Shown in pieces: positions 33,601 through 43,057 of a stretch of DNA of 64,000 bases. Where the stretch lies: positions 1 to 64,000 of the forward strand of contig CABSYW010000010.1 in assembly GCA_902482035.1 (NCBI GenBank). Reading direction: 5' to 3'. A model generated the notes under the pieces. It was not told the origin of the DNA. It saw nothing but the letters and a program-made list of their open reading frames with translations, and made no database searches. The DNA is from an uncultured Collinsella sp. GTDB taxonomy: Bacteria > Actinomycetota > Coriobacteriia > Coriobacteriales > Coriobacteriaceae. Made by a program: the position numbers and the translations under genes. Within the stretch, counting starts at the first letter, position 1. Each line of letters begins with the position of its first letter.

Positions 33601-35565
33601 ATGGCAGAGAACCAGAACGCCGCCGATCAGGCATCGACGCTCAACGACGAGCGCGCCACCCGCCTGGCCAAGCGCGCCGCCCTGTTCGAGGCGGGCCAGA
33701 ACCCCTATCCTGAGCACTCTGAGCTTGAGGACTACGTCGCCGATATCGAGGCTAAGTATGCCGAGCTTGCCGATGGCGAGGACACCGAGGACGTCGTGAA
33801 GATTGCCGGCCGCGTGGTCGCCAAGCGCGGTCAGGGCAAGATTATGTTCATCGTCGTGCGCGATGCGACTGCCGAGATTCAGCTGTTCTGCCGCATCAAC
33901 GACATGGACGAGGCTGCCTGGAATACGCTCAAGGCCCTCGACCTGGGCGACATCCTGGGCGTGACCGGCGTGGTCGTGCGCACCCAGCGCGGCCAGCTTT
34001 CCGTTGCCCCTAAGAGCGCGACCCTGCTTGCCAAGGCCGTTCGTCCGCTGCCCGAGAAGTTCCACGGTCTTTCCGACAAGGAGACCCGCTATCGCCAGCG
34101 CTATGTCGACCTGATCGCCAACGACGACGTTCGCGAGACCTTCCGTAAGCGTTCGCAGATTCTCTCTACCTTCCGTCGCTTTATGGAGTCCGACGGCTAC
34201 ATGGAGGTAGAGACCCCCATCCTGCAGACCATCCAGGGCGGCGCTACTGCCAAGCCGTTCATCACTCACTTCAACGCGCTCGATCAGGAGTGCTACCTGC
34301 GTATTGCCACCGAGCTGCACCTCAAGCGCTGCATTGTCGGTGGTTTTGAGCGCGTGTTCGAGATCGGCCGCATCTTCCGTAACGAGGGCATGGACCTTAC
34401 CCACAACCCCGAGTTCACCACGATGGAGGCCTACCGTGCCTTCTCCGACCTCGAGGGCATGAAGGCGCTCGCCCAGGGTGTCATTAAGGCGGCTAACAAG
34501 GCCATCGGCAACCCTGAGGTCATCGAGTACCAGGGCCAGACCATCGACCTTTCTGGTGAGTGGGCCAGCCGTCCCATGACCGACATCGTTTCCGACGTGC
34601 TCGGCAAGCAGGTCACCATCGACACGCCGGTCGAGGAGCTTGCTGCCGCCGCGCGCGAGAAGGGCCTGGAGATTAAGCCCGAGTGGACCGCTGGCAAGAT
34701 TATCGCCGAGATCTACGATGAGCTGGGCGAGGACACCATCGTCAACCCCACGTTCGTGTGCGATTACCCCATCGAGGTCAGCCCGCTTGCCAAGCGCTTT
34801 GAGGACGACCCGCGCCTGACGCACCGCTTTGAGCTGGTTATTGCCGGTCACGAGTACGCCAACGCGTTCTCCGAGCTCAACGACCCGGTCGACCAGGCTG
34901 AGCGCTTTGCTGCCCAGATGGCCGAGAAGGCCGGCGGCGACGACGAGGCCATGGAGTATGACGAGGACTACGTGCGCGCCCTCGAGTACGGTATGCCTCC
35001 CGCGGGCGGCATTGGCATCGGTATCGACCGCGTGGTCATGCTGCTTACTAACCAGGCTTCCATTCGCGATGTCCTGCTGTTCCCGCATATGAAGCCCGAG
35101 AAGGGTTTCCAGTCCGGTGCCGCTGCCGCCAAGGCTGCAGAGGCCGGCAACGCCGCGAGCCCGTTCGTTAAGTCGCTTAAGCCCACGCTCGATTACTCCA
35201 AGATCGCCGTTGAGCCGCTGTTCGAGGAGTTCGTCGACTTCGATACCTTCTCCAAGAGCGATTTCCGCGCTGTGAAGGTCAAGGCATGCGAGGCCGTCAA
35301 GAAGTCCAAGAAGCTGCTGAACTTTACGCTCGACGACGGTACCGGCACCGACCGCACCATCCTCTCCGGTATTCACGCTTATTACGAGCCCGAGGACCTG
35401 GTCGGCAAGACCTTGCTCGCCATCACCAACCTGCCTCCGCGAAAGATGATGGGTATTCCCAGCTGCGGCATGCTAATCAGCGCTGTCCACGAGGAGGAGG
35501 GTGAGGAGCGCCTCAACCTGATCCAGCTCGACGCTTCCATCCCCGCCGGCGCAAAGATGTGCTAA
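33601..35565 (+). CDS. lysS: Lysyl-tRNA synthetase with C-terminal tRNA-binding domain
   Basis: The 654-residue protein has a full class II LysRS: OB-fold anticodon domain (VKIAGRVVAKRGQGKIMFIV), motif 2 region FEIGRIFRNEGMDLTHNPEF, EFTTMEAYRAFSD and motif 3 PPAGGIGIGIDRVVMLLTN. After about residue 500 an Ala-rich linker leads to a second domain at about 545-654 (VDFDTFSKSDFRAVKVKACE, VGKTLLAITNLPPRKMMGIP, CGMLIS) that matches the EMAP-II-like tRNA-binding fold of MetRS and CsaA. Bacterial LysRS usually ends near 500 residues, so this is a fusion. It charges tRNA-Lys; the extra domain probably raises tRNA affinity. Confidence 0.95.
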   Translation: MAENQNAADQASTLNDERATRLAKRAALFEAGQNPYPEHSELEDYVADIEAKYAELADGEDTEDVVKIAGRVVAKRGQGKIMFIVVRDATAEIQLFCRINDMDEAAWNTLKALDLGDILGVTGVVVRTQRGQLSVAPKSATLLAKAVRPLPEKFHGLSDKETRYRQRYVDLIANDDVRETFRKRSQILSTFRRFMESDGYMEVETPILQTIQGGATAKPFITHFNALDQECYLRIATELHLKRCIVGGFERVFEIGRIFRNEGMDLTHNPEFTTMEAYRAFSDLEGMKALAQGVIKAANKAIGNPEVIEYQGQTIDLSGEWASRPMTDIVSDVLGKQVTIDTPVEELAAAAREKGLEIKPEWTAGKIIAEIYDELGEDTIVNPTFVCDYPIEVSPLAKRFEDDPRLTHRFELVIAGHEYANAFSELNDPVDQAERFAAQMAEKAGGDDEAMEYDEDYVRALEYGMPPAGGIGIGIDRVVMLLTNQASIRDVLLFPHMKPEKGFQSGAAAAKAAEAGNAASPFVKSLKPTLDYSKIAVEPLFEEFVDFDTFSKSDFRAVKVKACEAVKKSKKLLNFTLDDGTGTDRTILSGIHAYYEPEDLVGKTLLAITNLPPRKMMGIPSCGMLISAVHEEEGEERLNLIQLDASIPAGAKMC

Positions 35566-35568
35566 CTA

Positions 35569-35595
35569 GTTACGCGGTTCTACGAACCGCGTAAC
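35569..35595 (+). terminator. Hairpin after lysS
   Basis: GTTACGCGGTTC / GAACCGCGTAAC with a 3-base loop, 5 bases after the stop. It has no U-tract and may act as an mRNA 3' stabiliser; a true terminator follows at 35640. Confidence 0.7.
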
Positions 35596-35639
35596 GGCTC
35601 GACGCTGCGCGCCGCCCAGAGCGACAATTTGTCATTCAA

Positions 35640-35680
35640 AAGGCAAGGCATGACCAGAAGGTCTATGCCTTGCCTTTTTC
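35640..35680 (+). terminator. Terminator of lysS
   Basis: AAGGCAAGGCAT / ATGCCTTGCCTT followed by TTTCATG. Confidence 0.88.
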
Positions 35681-35742
35681 ATGCCAACTTGTTCGCCCTG
35701 GACGTCGCTCGCTGGCGTTGCCAAAACATCGGCGTTGCCGGA

Positions 35743-35800
35743 GTAGTCATTGGGGACGTTCTTAAACGACTAGTCATTCAAGAACGTCCCCAATGACTAC
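35743..35800. repeat. Inverted repeat with GGGGACGTTCTT core
   Basis: GTAGTCATTGGGGACGTTCT and its complement AGAACGTCCCCAATGACTAC enclose about 18 bases that carry another GACTAGTC palindrome. The 35681-35906 interval otherwise holds nothing recognised. Confidence 0.9.
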
Positions 35801-35906
35801 CCAACGGCTATTGCGCACATGGCTCGCATGACAGTCGTCTCTTTTATGTTTCCTTTAGCCGTTGCTGCCTAGGATGGGGGTTAGTCGGTAGGAAGGGAGC
35901 GCCCGT

Positions 35907-37475
35907 ATGGACGATGTGAGCGAGCGTGCAATCGAAGAGGACATGCTCGATCAGTTCAATTACTTTGACGATGAGGATGAGGAGCTAATCGATCGTCGCG
36001 AGCCGGCATCGCTTGACTCATTTGATCTGGTCGATGAGGAACCCGACGAGGACGAGGGCGAATCAGCGGAGCCCCCACGGTCTTCGCGCCTTGACTCGCT
36101 GCTTTCGAGAGCCCCCCTACACCACGGCGTTCGTGCCGGTGCGCTCCATATGAAAACTGACTGGCACCAGATCGTGACGGCAGGCGATGAGCTTGCCGTC
36201 GATGCGCCGCTCACCGATAAATCATCCATCATCTGCCGCACCGGCATGCTTATGCTGGCAAGCGGAACAGGTGCCTGGCGCGTGCGCGATACCATGAATC
36301 GTGTTGCCGCTGTACTCGGCGTCACAATTCACGTCGACCTGAGTCTTCTGTCGTTTGAGTGCACCTGCATCGAAGATGGCCACTGCTTTAACGAGGTTGT
36401 CAGCCTGCCCACGACGGGGGTCAATACTCATCGCATTTGGATGATGGAGAGCTTCTTAAAGGAAATCGAGACATACGGCCGCCGGTTTACCGTGCACGAA
36501 TACCATGAGATGCTCAAGACCGTTGAGAGCTCAAAGCCCGATTACGCTCCCTGGCAACAGGGCCTTGCGGCAGCCTGTGCTTGCGGCGCCTTCGTCTTTT
36601 TGCTCGGCGGCGGCCCTATCGAGATGGCCTGCGCATTCGTAGGCGCTGGTGTCGGTAACTTTGCTCGCTCCCATATTCTCAAGCAGGGTCTTGGCCAGTT
36701 TAGCGCGCTGACGACTGGTGTTGCGCTCGCTTGCGTTTCGTATCTGCTGGCATTGCTCGGCCTTGGCCAGGTCATTCCAGGGGCAATGTCGCACCAAGAA
36801 GGGTATATCGGCGCCATGCTCTTCGTGATTCCCGGCTTTCCCCTCATTACGGCAGGCCTCGACATCGCAAAGCTCGATATGCGAAGCGGCATCGAGCGTC
36901 TTTCGTATGCTGTGTCAATTATTGTGATGGCGACCCTCGTAGGTTGGATGGTTGCCGAGTGTGTCGGCCTGGCGCCGGATGACTTCGCCCCGCTCGGCCT
37001 CTCACCGTTGGCTCTTACGCTCTTGCGCATACTGATGAGCTTTGTCGGTGTATTTGGCTTTTCGGTTATGTTCAACAGCCCGGTAAAGATGGCCGCGGCG
37101 GCCGGTCTGATCGGCGCCGTGTCCAATACCTTGCGCCTTACGCTCGTCGATGCGCCGACGATGCTACCCTTCCTGGGCCTGAGCGTAGGCATGCCTCCCG
37201 AGGCGGCTGCATTTATCGGGGCGCTCGTATCGGGTCTGCTGGCAAGCCTGGCAGAAATCAAGCTCACCTACCCGCGTATCGCCCTCACGGTGCCATCGAT
37301 TGTCATTATGGTGCCTGGTCTGTATCTCTATCGCTCGATGTATTACATGTGCACCTTCGACACGGTCAATATGCTCGGCTGGTTTGTGCGCGCGGTGCTC
37401 ATCGTGGCGTTTTTGCCCGTTGGCTTGGGCGTGGCGAGAACCCTCACCGACCCTCGCTGGCGCCACACCAGCTAA
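35907..37475 (+). CDS. ThrE-type threonine/serine exporter family protein
   Basis: The 522-residue protein has a very acidic N-terminal 65 residues, a soluble ThrE/YjjP domain (LASGTGAWRVRDTMNRVAAV), then about ten membrane segments that cover the ThrE_1 and ThrE_2 (YjjB-like) halves in one chain, as in Corynebacterium ThrE. Conserved pieces include GFPLITAGLDIAKLDM and PSIVIMVPGLYLYRSMYYM. It probably exports small amino acids across the cytoplasmic membrane. The acidic N-terminal tail is unusual. AGGAAGGGAGCGCCCGT precedes the ATG. Confidence 0.88.
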   Translation: MDDVSERAIEEDMLDQFNYFDDEDEELIDRREPASLDSFDLVDEEPDEDEGESAEPPRSSRLDSLLSRAPLHHGVRAGALHMKTDWHQIVTAGDELAVDAPLTDKSSIICRTGMLMLASGTGAWRVRDTMNRVAAVLGVTIHVDLSLLSFECTCIEDGHCFNEVVSLPTTGVNTHRIWMMESFLKEIETYGRRFTVHEYHEMLKTVESSKPDYAPWQQGLAAACACGAFVFLLGGGPIEMACAFVGAGVGNFARSHILKQGLGQFSALTTGVALACVSYLLALLGLGQVIPGAMSHQEGYIGAMLFVIPGFPLITAGLDIAKLDMRSGIERLSYAVSIIVMATLVGWMVAECVGLAPDDFAPLGLSPLALTLLRILMSFVGVFGFSVMFNSPVKMAAAAGLIGAVSNTLRLTLVDAPTMLPFLGLSVGMPPEAAAFIGALVSGLLASLAEIKLTYPRIALTVPSIVIMVPGLYLYRSMYYMCTFDTVNMLGWFVRAVLIVAFLPVGLGVARTLTDPRWRHTS

Positions 37476-37508
37476 TTGGTGCAAGGGGGACAGGTCACTT
37501 TGCACCAA
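37476..37508. repeat. Hairpin repeat, TTGGTGCAA arms with GGGGACAGGT core
   Basis: TTGGTGCAAGGGGGACAGGT then CACTTTGCACCAA, starting one base after a stop codon. It is the best-preserved member of the TGGTGCA type (compare 1414-1449). Confidence 0.85.
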
Positions 37509-37509
37509 A

Positions 37510-37580
37510 TGAGTTGTGGTGAAATAGGGACTGAATTGCTGCTTAAAGGGTCAAAACAGTCCGTATTCCACCGCAACTTA
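37510..37580. repeat. Imperfect inverted repeat of about 70 bp
   Basis: GTTGTGGTGAAATAGGGACTG pairs with CAGTCCGTATTCCACCGCAAC (three differences). The rest of the gap to 37787 holds a second, perfect hairpin at 37695 and no gene. Confidence 0.75.
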
Positions 37581-37694
37581 TGGGGTCGGGGGATTTTGGT
37601 GCCCTGCATCTCCACAAACTCAACGCTTACGAAGCGCGCGCCGTTCGTGTTAGGGTAGTTCCACCACATAAGTAGTCGCAGACGCACGTACCAC

Positions 37695-37746
37695 GGGCGG
37701 GCGAGATGAAGTCCAAGTAACTCCATCTCGCCCGCCCATTTTTGTT
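37695..37746 (+). terminator. Terminator-like hairpin upstream of the DUF2798 gene
   Basis: GGGCGGGCGAGATG / CATCTCGCCCGCCC followed by ATTTTTGTTG. It ends only about 40 bases before the next start codon, so it may be an attenuator in that gene's leader instead of the end of the upstream unit. Confidence 0.75.
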
Positions 37747-37787
37747 GCGTGGCGTTGCGGCGCAAAACAGAAAGGATTTCGCCCTTT

Positions 37788-38336
37788 ATGCCTATCAACA
37801 AACGAGAGAGCCTGCTGTTCACCTTTATCATGTGCTTTTGCATGGTGCTCTGGATGAGCATCTACAACGTTGCCCTGCAGCATGGGGCCATCAACGGCGA
37901 GGTTGTTGCCGCTGCATGGCTCGGCTTCCCCGTTGCCTACGTCTTTGCCATGTGCTGCGACTGGTTTGTTGCCAGCCCGCTGGCCAAAGGCTTTGCCTTC
38001 AAGTTCCTGGTTACTCCGGGCAAGAGCTCGCCGCTCGCTATGACGCTCGCCGTCAGCTCCTGCATGGTCGTTCCCATGGTCATCATCATGTCGCTGTACG
38101 GTGCCTGCGAGGGTCTGACGCACATGCCCGGCGGCATCCTTGCGAACCTGTATTCCGTGCCCGCGATCTGGATGATCAACATCCCGCATAATTTTGTGAT
38201 GGCGCTGCCGTGGAACCTTTTGGTAGCCGGTCCGATTTCCCACTTCGTCTTCCGTCGCGCCTTCCCTGTGGGGACGGTTTTCGAGGAGGAGCATGCCGAG
38301 CTCTTGGAGCAGGCTATGGCTCCTGAGTGCGAGTAG
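37788..38336 (+). CDS. DUF2798 family membrane protein
   Basis: Start at 37788 (MPINKRES), with AAAGGAT 12 bases upstream. The 182-residue protein has four membrane segments in two pairs; each pair looks like a DUF2798 repeat (LLFTFIMCFCMVLWMSIYN and AMTLAVSSCMVVPMVIIMS), with N-x-x-x-A and P-W/N motifs (NIPHNFVMALPWNLLVAGP). The family has no assigned function. It sits behind a strong hairpin and a dispersed repeat, and is followed by a 280-base gap. Confidence 0.8.
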   Translation: MPINKRESLLFTFIMCFCMVLWMSIYNVALQHGAINGEVVAAAWLGFPVAYVFAMCCDWFVASPLAKGFAFKFLVTPGKSSPLAMTLAVSSCMVVPMVIIMSLYGACEGLTHMPGGILANLYSVPAIWMINIPHNFVMALPWNLLVAGPISHFVFRRAFPVGTVFEEEHAELLEQAMAPECE

Positions 38337-38500
38337 CTCGCTTAGGGATCTGCTGAGCGCGGGCGACTTGCTTGGTTGGAGCCCTAAGCGTGGATAGCTC
38401 TCTCGGCGACATCGCGGGCGTGAGCGGTGCGCATGACCGGAGGGCCCGTGCTGCTCCGTTGCCCGACGTGCTAGCGCGCAGAACAATCTGTTGGTGCATT
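38337..38500. other. Intergenic stretch with inverted repeat
   Basis: CGCTTAGGG (38339 onward) pairs with CCCTAAGCG (about 38381-38389). The rest is GC-rich with no convincing reading frame. Confidence 0.45.
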
Positions 38501-38502
38501 CG

Positions 38503-38536
38503 GCGGCTGCTGAAGCGTTTCGGCAGCCGCTTTTTA
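38503..38536 (+). terminator. Terminator upstream of the activase operon
   Basis: GCGGCTGCTGAA / TTTCGGCAGCCGC followed by TTTTTAT. Confidence 0.85.
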
Positions 38537-38547
38537 TACGGAGTTTA

Positions 38548-38568
38548 AATACAACAGTCTGTTGTATT
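38548..38568 (+). promoter_or_regulatory. Perfect 21-bp palindromic operator, probable TetR site
   Basis: AATACAACAG-T-CTGTTGTATT is perfectly symmetrical and AT-rich. It sits 50 bases before the activase start, just upstream of a TATATC that could be a -10 box. The TetR gene at the end of the same unit is the likely ligand-controlled binder. Confidence 0.8.
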
Positions 38569-38617
38569 ACGTAGAGTGGTATATCTCTAGCGGGAAAAAT
38601 GCGAGAGACGGAGCATT

Positions 38618-41600
38618 ATGGCGTTGCTAGTAGGACTGGACGTAGGGTCGACGACGACCAAAGTTTACGCGATGCACGAGGATATGACCGAGGCGTGGTG
38701 GGGATATCGCCGCCACGGGGCGTGTCAGACAGCGAGCGTGCGCGCCATGCTCGGCGAGCTCGCCGAGCGCTTTCCCCATGAGTCACTGCGCGTTGCGGTG
38801 ACCGGCTCGGGTGCGCGCGATATCGCGACCGCGCTGGGCGCCTCGTACGTTCAGGAGGTGGTCGCCAACGCGCTCGCGATCAGCAGGTTCTATCCGCAGA
38901 CGCGCTGCGCCATCGAGCTGGGCGGCCAAGACGCCAAGATGATCTTCTTCCGCACCAACGATAAGGGAGACATCGAGGTTGCCGACATGCGCATGAACGG
39001 CTCGTGCGCAGGCGGTACCGGTGCATTTATCGACGAGATGGCAAAGCTCATGGGGGTCGGCACCGAATCGGGCGAGTTCGAGCAGCTCGCAAGCCGGGGA
39101 ACGACCGTCCACGAGGTCTCGGGCCGCTGCGGCGTGTACGCAAAGACCGATATCCAGCCGCTGCTCAACGAGGGCATTCCTACCACCGACCTGGCGCTTT
39201 CGGCGCTTCACGCGGTCGCCCGCCAAACGATCGGCGGTCTGGCCCAGGGTATCGACATCGAGCCGCCGGTAATCTTCGAGGGCGGTACGCTCGCCTACAA
39301 CCCCACACTGGTCCGCGTGTTCCGGGAGCAACTGAATCTATCGGACGATCAGGTTATCGTCCCGCGCGATCCGCAGATCATGGTCGCGCGCGGTGCCGCC
39401 CTGTCGCTGACCGACATGTTCGCATCGTCCCAACCGATCGACCTTCCCGACGCTTTTGTCCGGCTGGATAAGCTCGAGACGGTCGCGCCCGCAAGCGGGG
39501 AGGGACGTCTTGCCCAGCCCTTTTTTGCCACACCTGCCGAGCAGGCGGATTTTACGGCACGCCATGGCAAAGAGACGCCGGCAAAGGGTCCGGATGCGTA
39601 TGCGCCCGGAGAGACGGTGCGTGTGGCGCTCGGTATCGATTCGGGGAGCACGACGACCAAGTTCGCCCTGGTCGATGAGGCGGGTGAGCTTGTCGATTCG
39701 TTCTACGCGTCTAATAACGGCAGACCGCTCGACGTCGCCCAACAGGGTCTTGTCAGCTTGAAGAACCGCTGGGAGACAGCGGGAGTCACGCTTGCGATCG
39801 ATGCCGTGGGCACCACGGGATACGGCGAGGAGCTTTTCGCGCGCGCGTTCCACGCCGACTACCATACGGTCGAGACGGTCGCGCACGCCCGCGCCGCGTG
39901 CGCATGCGTTCCCGATGCGACCTTCGTGCTCGACATCGGCGGACAGGATATGAAGGCCATCTGGCTCAACCACGGCGTGCTGACCGATATCGTCGTCAAC
40001 GAGGCGTGCTCTGCGGGCTGCGGCTCGTTCCTCGAGGGTTTTGCCAAAAACCTCGGAATAGCCGTTGAGGATATCGCGACCGAGGCATTTTCGTCCAAAG
40101 CCCCCGCCGTTCTCGGCAGCCGCTGCACGGTGTTCATGAACAGCAGCGTCGTTTCCGAGCAGCGGCGCGGTAAGGGTCCGGGCGACATCATGGCCGGTCT
40201 CTGCCGTTCGATTATCGAGAACGTGTTCACCAAGGTCATTCGCGTTTCAAATCTCAACCGTCTGGGCGACAAAGTCGTCGTCCAGGGCGGCACGTTCCGA
40301 AACGACGCGGTGCTGCGCGCATTCGAGCAGTATCTGGGCAAACCCGTCACGCGTGCGCCCCACCCGGGGCTGATGGGCGCTATCGGTATCGCCCTGCTTG
40401 CGCGCGAGGAATGCCGCAAGGGCGACGCCGGCACGTCGTTTATCGGGCTCGATGCCGTGGAGCGCTTCGAGCATCGCGAGTTCGGCGGCGTTACCTGCCG
40501 TCGGTGCAACAACCGCTGCCGGCGCGCGGTCGTGGCATTTGGCGACGGCTCGCTTTACGTCACGGGCAATCGCTGCCCGCGCGGCGGCGCCATCTCATGG
40601 GATGAGCTCGTGCGCGAGGTTCCCGCGGCGGAGGAGCTGCGTCCGCAGGGTGCTTGCGAGGCACAGGCACCCGGCACGGGGCGCGACCGGACCGCGGCTG
40701 CCCCCAATCTCTTTGTCGACCGCGAGAAGCTGCTGTTCGAGTCGTGCCCCACGGTTCCCGTCTGCGGGGGGCGCGATGTCACGATCGGCATTCCCCGTGT
40801 GCTCGAGTTCTGGGACACCATGCCGTTCTGGTCGACGTTCTTCAGCACGCTCGGCTTTAAGGTGCGCGTCTCGGGACGCAGCACCAAGGCGATGTACGAG
40901 CGCGGTCTGGCGCACGTCACATCCGACACCGTGTGCTTCCCGGCCAAGCTCGTCCACGGGCACATCCGCAATCTCGTCGACGCCGGCGTCGACCGCATCT
41001 TCATGCCCATCATCACGACGGTGCCCACCGAAAACACCGCCTCTACCAGCGAGTGGATGTGCGCCGTCGTAAAGGGATACCCCTACGTGATGCGCAATTC
41101 CGATAACCCGGAGGAGCGTTTCGGCGTTCCGTTCGATACGCCGCTGTTCCACTGGTACGACGAGGGCGACCGAAACCGCCAGCTCAAGGCGTGGTGCAAG
41201 GAGACCTTCGATATCGATGCCGACCTGGTTGCCAAGGCGACCGAGCAGGCGGACCGCGCGCAGCAGACGTTTGAGAACCAGCTGCAGCTGCGCGGCAGGC
41301 AGGTGCTCGAGAACGTGCGCGAGGACGGCGGCTACGCGGTGGTGATCGCTTCGCGCCCGTACCACAACGACCCGCTGGTCAACCACGGGCTGCCCAAGCT
41401 CTTCTCTGAGCGCGGCATCCCCGTGCTGACGCCCGATGCGGTGCCGGGGGTCTGCAACGTCGATCTTTCCAACAGCCGCATCGACATCGTGAACAACTAC
41501 CATGCGCGCATGCTGTCGTGCGCGGTCATCGTTGCATCGACGCCCGAGCTCGAGCTCGTGCAGATGGGCAGCTTCGGCTGCGGCCACGATGCGTATCTCA

Positions 41601-43057
41601 CCGACGAGATCGCGCGCATGATGGGCGAGATGGGCTCCAAGGTTCCGATGATGATCAAGCTCGATGAGAGCGACGTCGCCGGTCCCATGGGCATTCGCGT
41701 GCGTTCGTTTATCGAGTCGGTCAACCGTCGTCGCGCGGAGGAGCGTGCCGAGGGCGCCCGGGTGCACGCGGTCCATCCGCTCGACGACCCGTATAAGGTC
41801 AAGTACACCAAGCGCGACCGGCACGACAAGATCGCGCTGGTCCCCAACACCTCCCATGCGTTCTGCAGGCTCATGACCGCGGCGATGCGCAATCAGGGCG
41901 TGCGCGCCGAGGCCCTTGATATCGGGCGCGAGGATGCCATCCGCCTGGGCAAACGCTATGTGCACAACGACATCTGCTTCCCCGCGCAAATCGTGATCGG
42001 CGAGGCGCTCGCGGCACTCGAGAGCGGTAAGTACGACCCGCACGACGTCGCCGTGGTGACTGGCAAGTATATCGGCGACTGCCGCCTGACGCACTACATG
42101 CCCCTGCTGCGCCGCGCGCTCGACGACGCGGGATACGACTATGTCCCGGTGCTCACCAACGACGACGTCGATGCCCACAATGCGCATCCGGGCTTCAAGC
42201 TCGGCCTTGGCCCGAGCATCCAGATCGCCTACGGTCTTCCCATGATCGATGCCCTCGAGGCCATGCTTAGGCGTATCCGTCCCTACGAGCTCGAGAAGGG
42301 CGCGGCGGACGCTGCGTTCGACCGCGCGCTCGATGAGGTTATCGAGGGCATGGAGCGCTCCGGGCTGAGAGGCCAGGCGACGGGCTTCAAACGCGCGCTT
42401 GCGATCATGGACGCCGTTCCGTACGACCGCTCGAACCCGCATCCGACCGTTCTCATCGTGGGCGAGTACCTGCTCAATTTCCATCTCGGCGCCAACCACG
42501 AGATCGAGCGCTACCTCGAGGACAACGGGCTCGAGGTCATCGAGGCGCGCATGACCGACGTGATCCGCAAGACCTATTTCTACAAGCATGCGCAGTCGCG
42601 CGAGTTCCACGTCGACCTGTCGCTGCCCGAAAAGGCCTGGTACGCTACGGCGGACAACCTGTTCGAGCTCGCGCACGACCGTTGCGACCGCCTGGGCGCG
42701 GCGAGCCCGCTCTACGAGCCGCCGACGCGCATGCCCGAGCTCGTGCGCGCGAGCGATAAGATCCTGCACCATACGTTCGATGCGGGCGAGGGCGTGCTGA
42801 TTCCGGCGGAGATCCTCGAGCACGCCAAGCGCGGCTGCCGCAACTTCGTGATCCTGCAGCCGTTCGGGTGTCTGCCCAACCATGTCGTGGGGCGCGGGCT
42901 CATCCATGCGCTCAAGGAGCGGTATCCCACGGCGCAGTTCCTGCCGCTCGACTACGATCCCGACGTGAGCTTCGCCAACGTGGAGAACCGTCTTCAGATG
43001 CTCATCATGAACGCCAAGGCGCAGGGGTGCGGTGAGGCGCATGGCGAGACCGCGTAA
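38618..43057 (+). CDS. Giant acyl-CoA dehydratase activase / dehydratase-like protein
   Basis: The 1479-residue protein has two BadF/HgdC-type ATPase activase domains: one starting GLDVGSTTTKVYAM (about 1-270, with GSCAGGTGAFIDEM and SGRCGVYAKTD), and one starting GIDSGSTTTKF (about 335-590, with EACSAGCGSFLEG and LGSRCTVFMNSSV). The Cys in each GxxC motif would hold the shared [4Fe-4S] cluster. A short Cys-rich stretch follows (CRRCNNRC, GNRCPRG, near 627-660). DUF2229-like and dehydratase-like parts then fill 700-1479 (CFPAKLVHGHI, CFPAQIVIGEA, GDCRLTHYMPLL). Such proteins are predicted ATP-driven one-electron reducers of acyl-CoA-type substrates in anaerobes; the substrate is unknown. Oxygen sensitivity is expected. 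The TetR gene overlaps its 3' end. Confidence 0.88.
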   Translation: MALLVGLDVGSTTTKVYAMHEDMTEAWWGYRRHGACQTASVRAMLGELAERFPHESLRVAVTGSGARDIATALGASYVQEVVANALAISRFYPQTRCAIELGGQDAKMIFFRTNDKGDIEVADMRMNGSCAGGTGAFIDEMAKLMGVGTESGEFEQLASRGTTVHEVSGRCGVYAKTDIQPLLNEGIPTTDLALSALHAVARQTIGGLAQGIDIEPPVIFEGGTLAYNPTLVRVFREQLNLSDDQVIVPRDPQIMVARGAALSLTDMFASSQPIDLPDAFVRLDKLETVAPASGEGRLAQPFFATPAEQADFTARHGKETPAKGPDAYAPGETVRVALGIDSGSTTTKFALVDEAGELVDSFYASNNGRPLDVAQQGLVSLKNRWETAGVTLAIDAVGTTGYGEELFARAFHADYHTVETVAHARAACACVPDATFVLDIGGQDMKAIWLNHGVLTDIVVNEACSAGCGSFLEGFAKNLGIAVEDIATEAFSSKAPAVLGSRCTVFMNSSVVSEQRRGKGPGDIMAGLCRSIIENVFTKVIRVSNLNRLGDKVVVQGGTFRNDAVLRAFEQYLGKPVTRAPHPGLMGAIGIALLAREECRKGDAGTSFIGLDAVERFEHREFGGVTCRRCNNRCRRAVVAFGDGSLYVTGNRCPRGGAISWDELVREVPAAEELRPQGACEAQAPGTGRDRTAAAPNLFVDREKLLFESCPTVPVCGGRDVTIGIPRVLEFWDTMPFWSTFFSTLGFKVRVSGRSTKAMYERGLAHVTSDTVCFPAKLVHGHIRNLVDAGVDRIFMPIITTVPTENTASTSEWMCAVVKGYPYVMRNSDNPEERFGVPFDTPLFHWYDEGDRNRQLKAWCKETFDIDADLVAKATEQADRAQQTFENQLQLRGRQVLENVREDGGYAVVIASRPYHNDPLVNHGLPKLFSERGIPVLTPDAVPGVCNVDLSNSRIDIVNNYHARMLSCAVIVASTPELELVQMGSFGCGHDAYLTDEIARMMGEMGSKVPMMIKLDESDVAGPMGIRVRSFIESVNRRRAEERAEGARVHAVHPLDDPYKVKYTKRDRHDKIALVPNTSHAFCRLMTAAMRNQGVRAEALDIGREDAIRLGKRYVHNDICFPAQIVIGEALAALESGKYDPHDVAVVTGKYIGDCRLTHYMPLLRRALDDAGYDYVPVLTNDDVDAHNAHPGFKLGLGPSIQIAYGLPMIDALEAMLRRIRPYELEKGAADAAFDRALDEVIEGMERSGLRGQATGFKRALAIMDAVPYDRSNPHPTVLIVGEYLLNFHLGANHEIERYLEDNGLEVIEARMTDVIRKTYFYKHAQSREFHVDLSLPEKAWYATADNLFELAHDRCDRLGAASPLYEPPTRMPELVRASDKILHHTFDAGEGVLIPAEILEHAKRGCRNFVILQPFGCLPNHVVGRGLIHALKERYPTAQFLPLDYDPDVSFANVENRLQMLIMNAKAQGCGEAHGETA

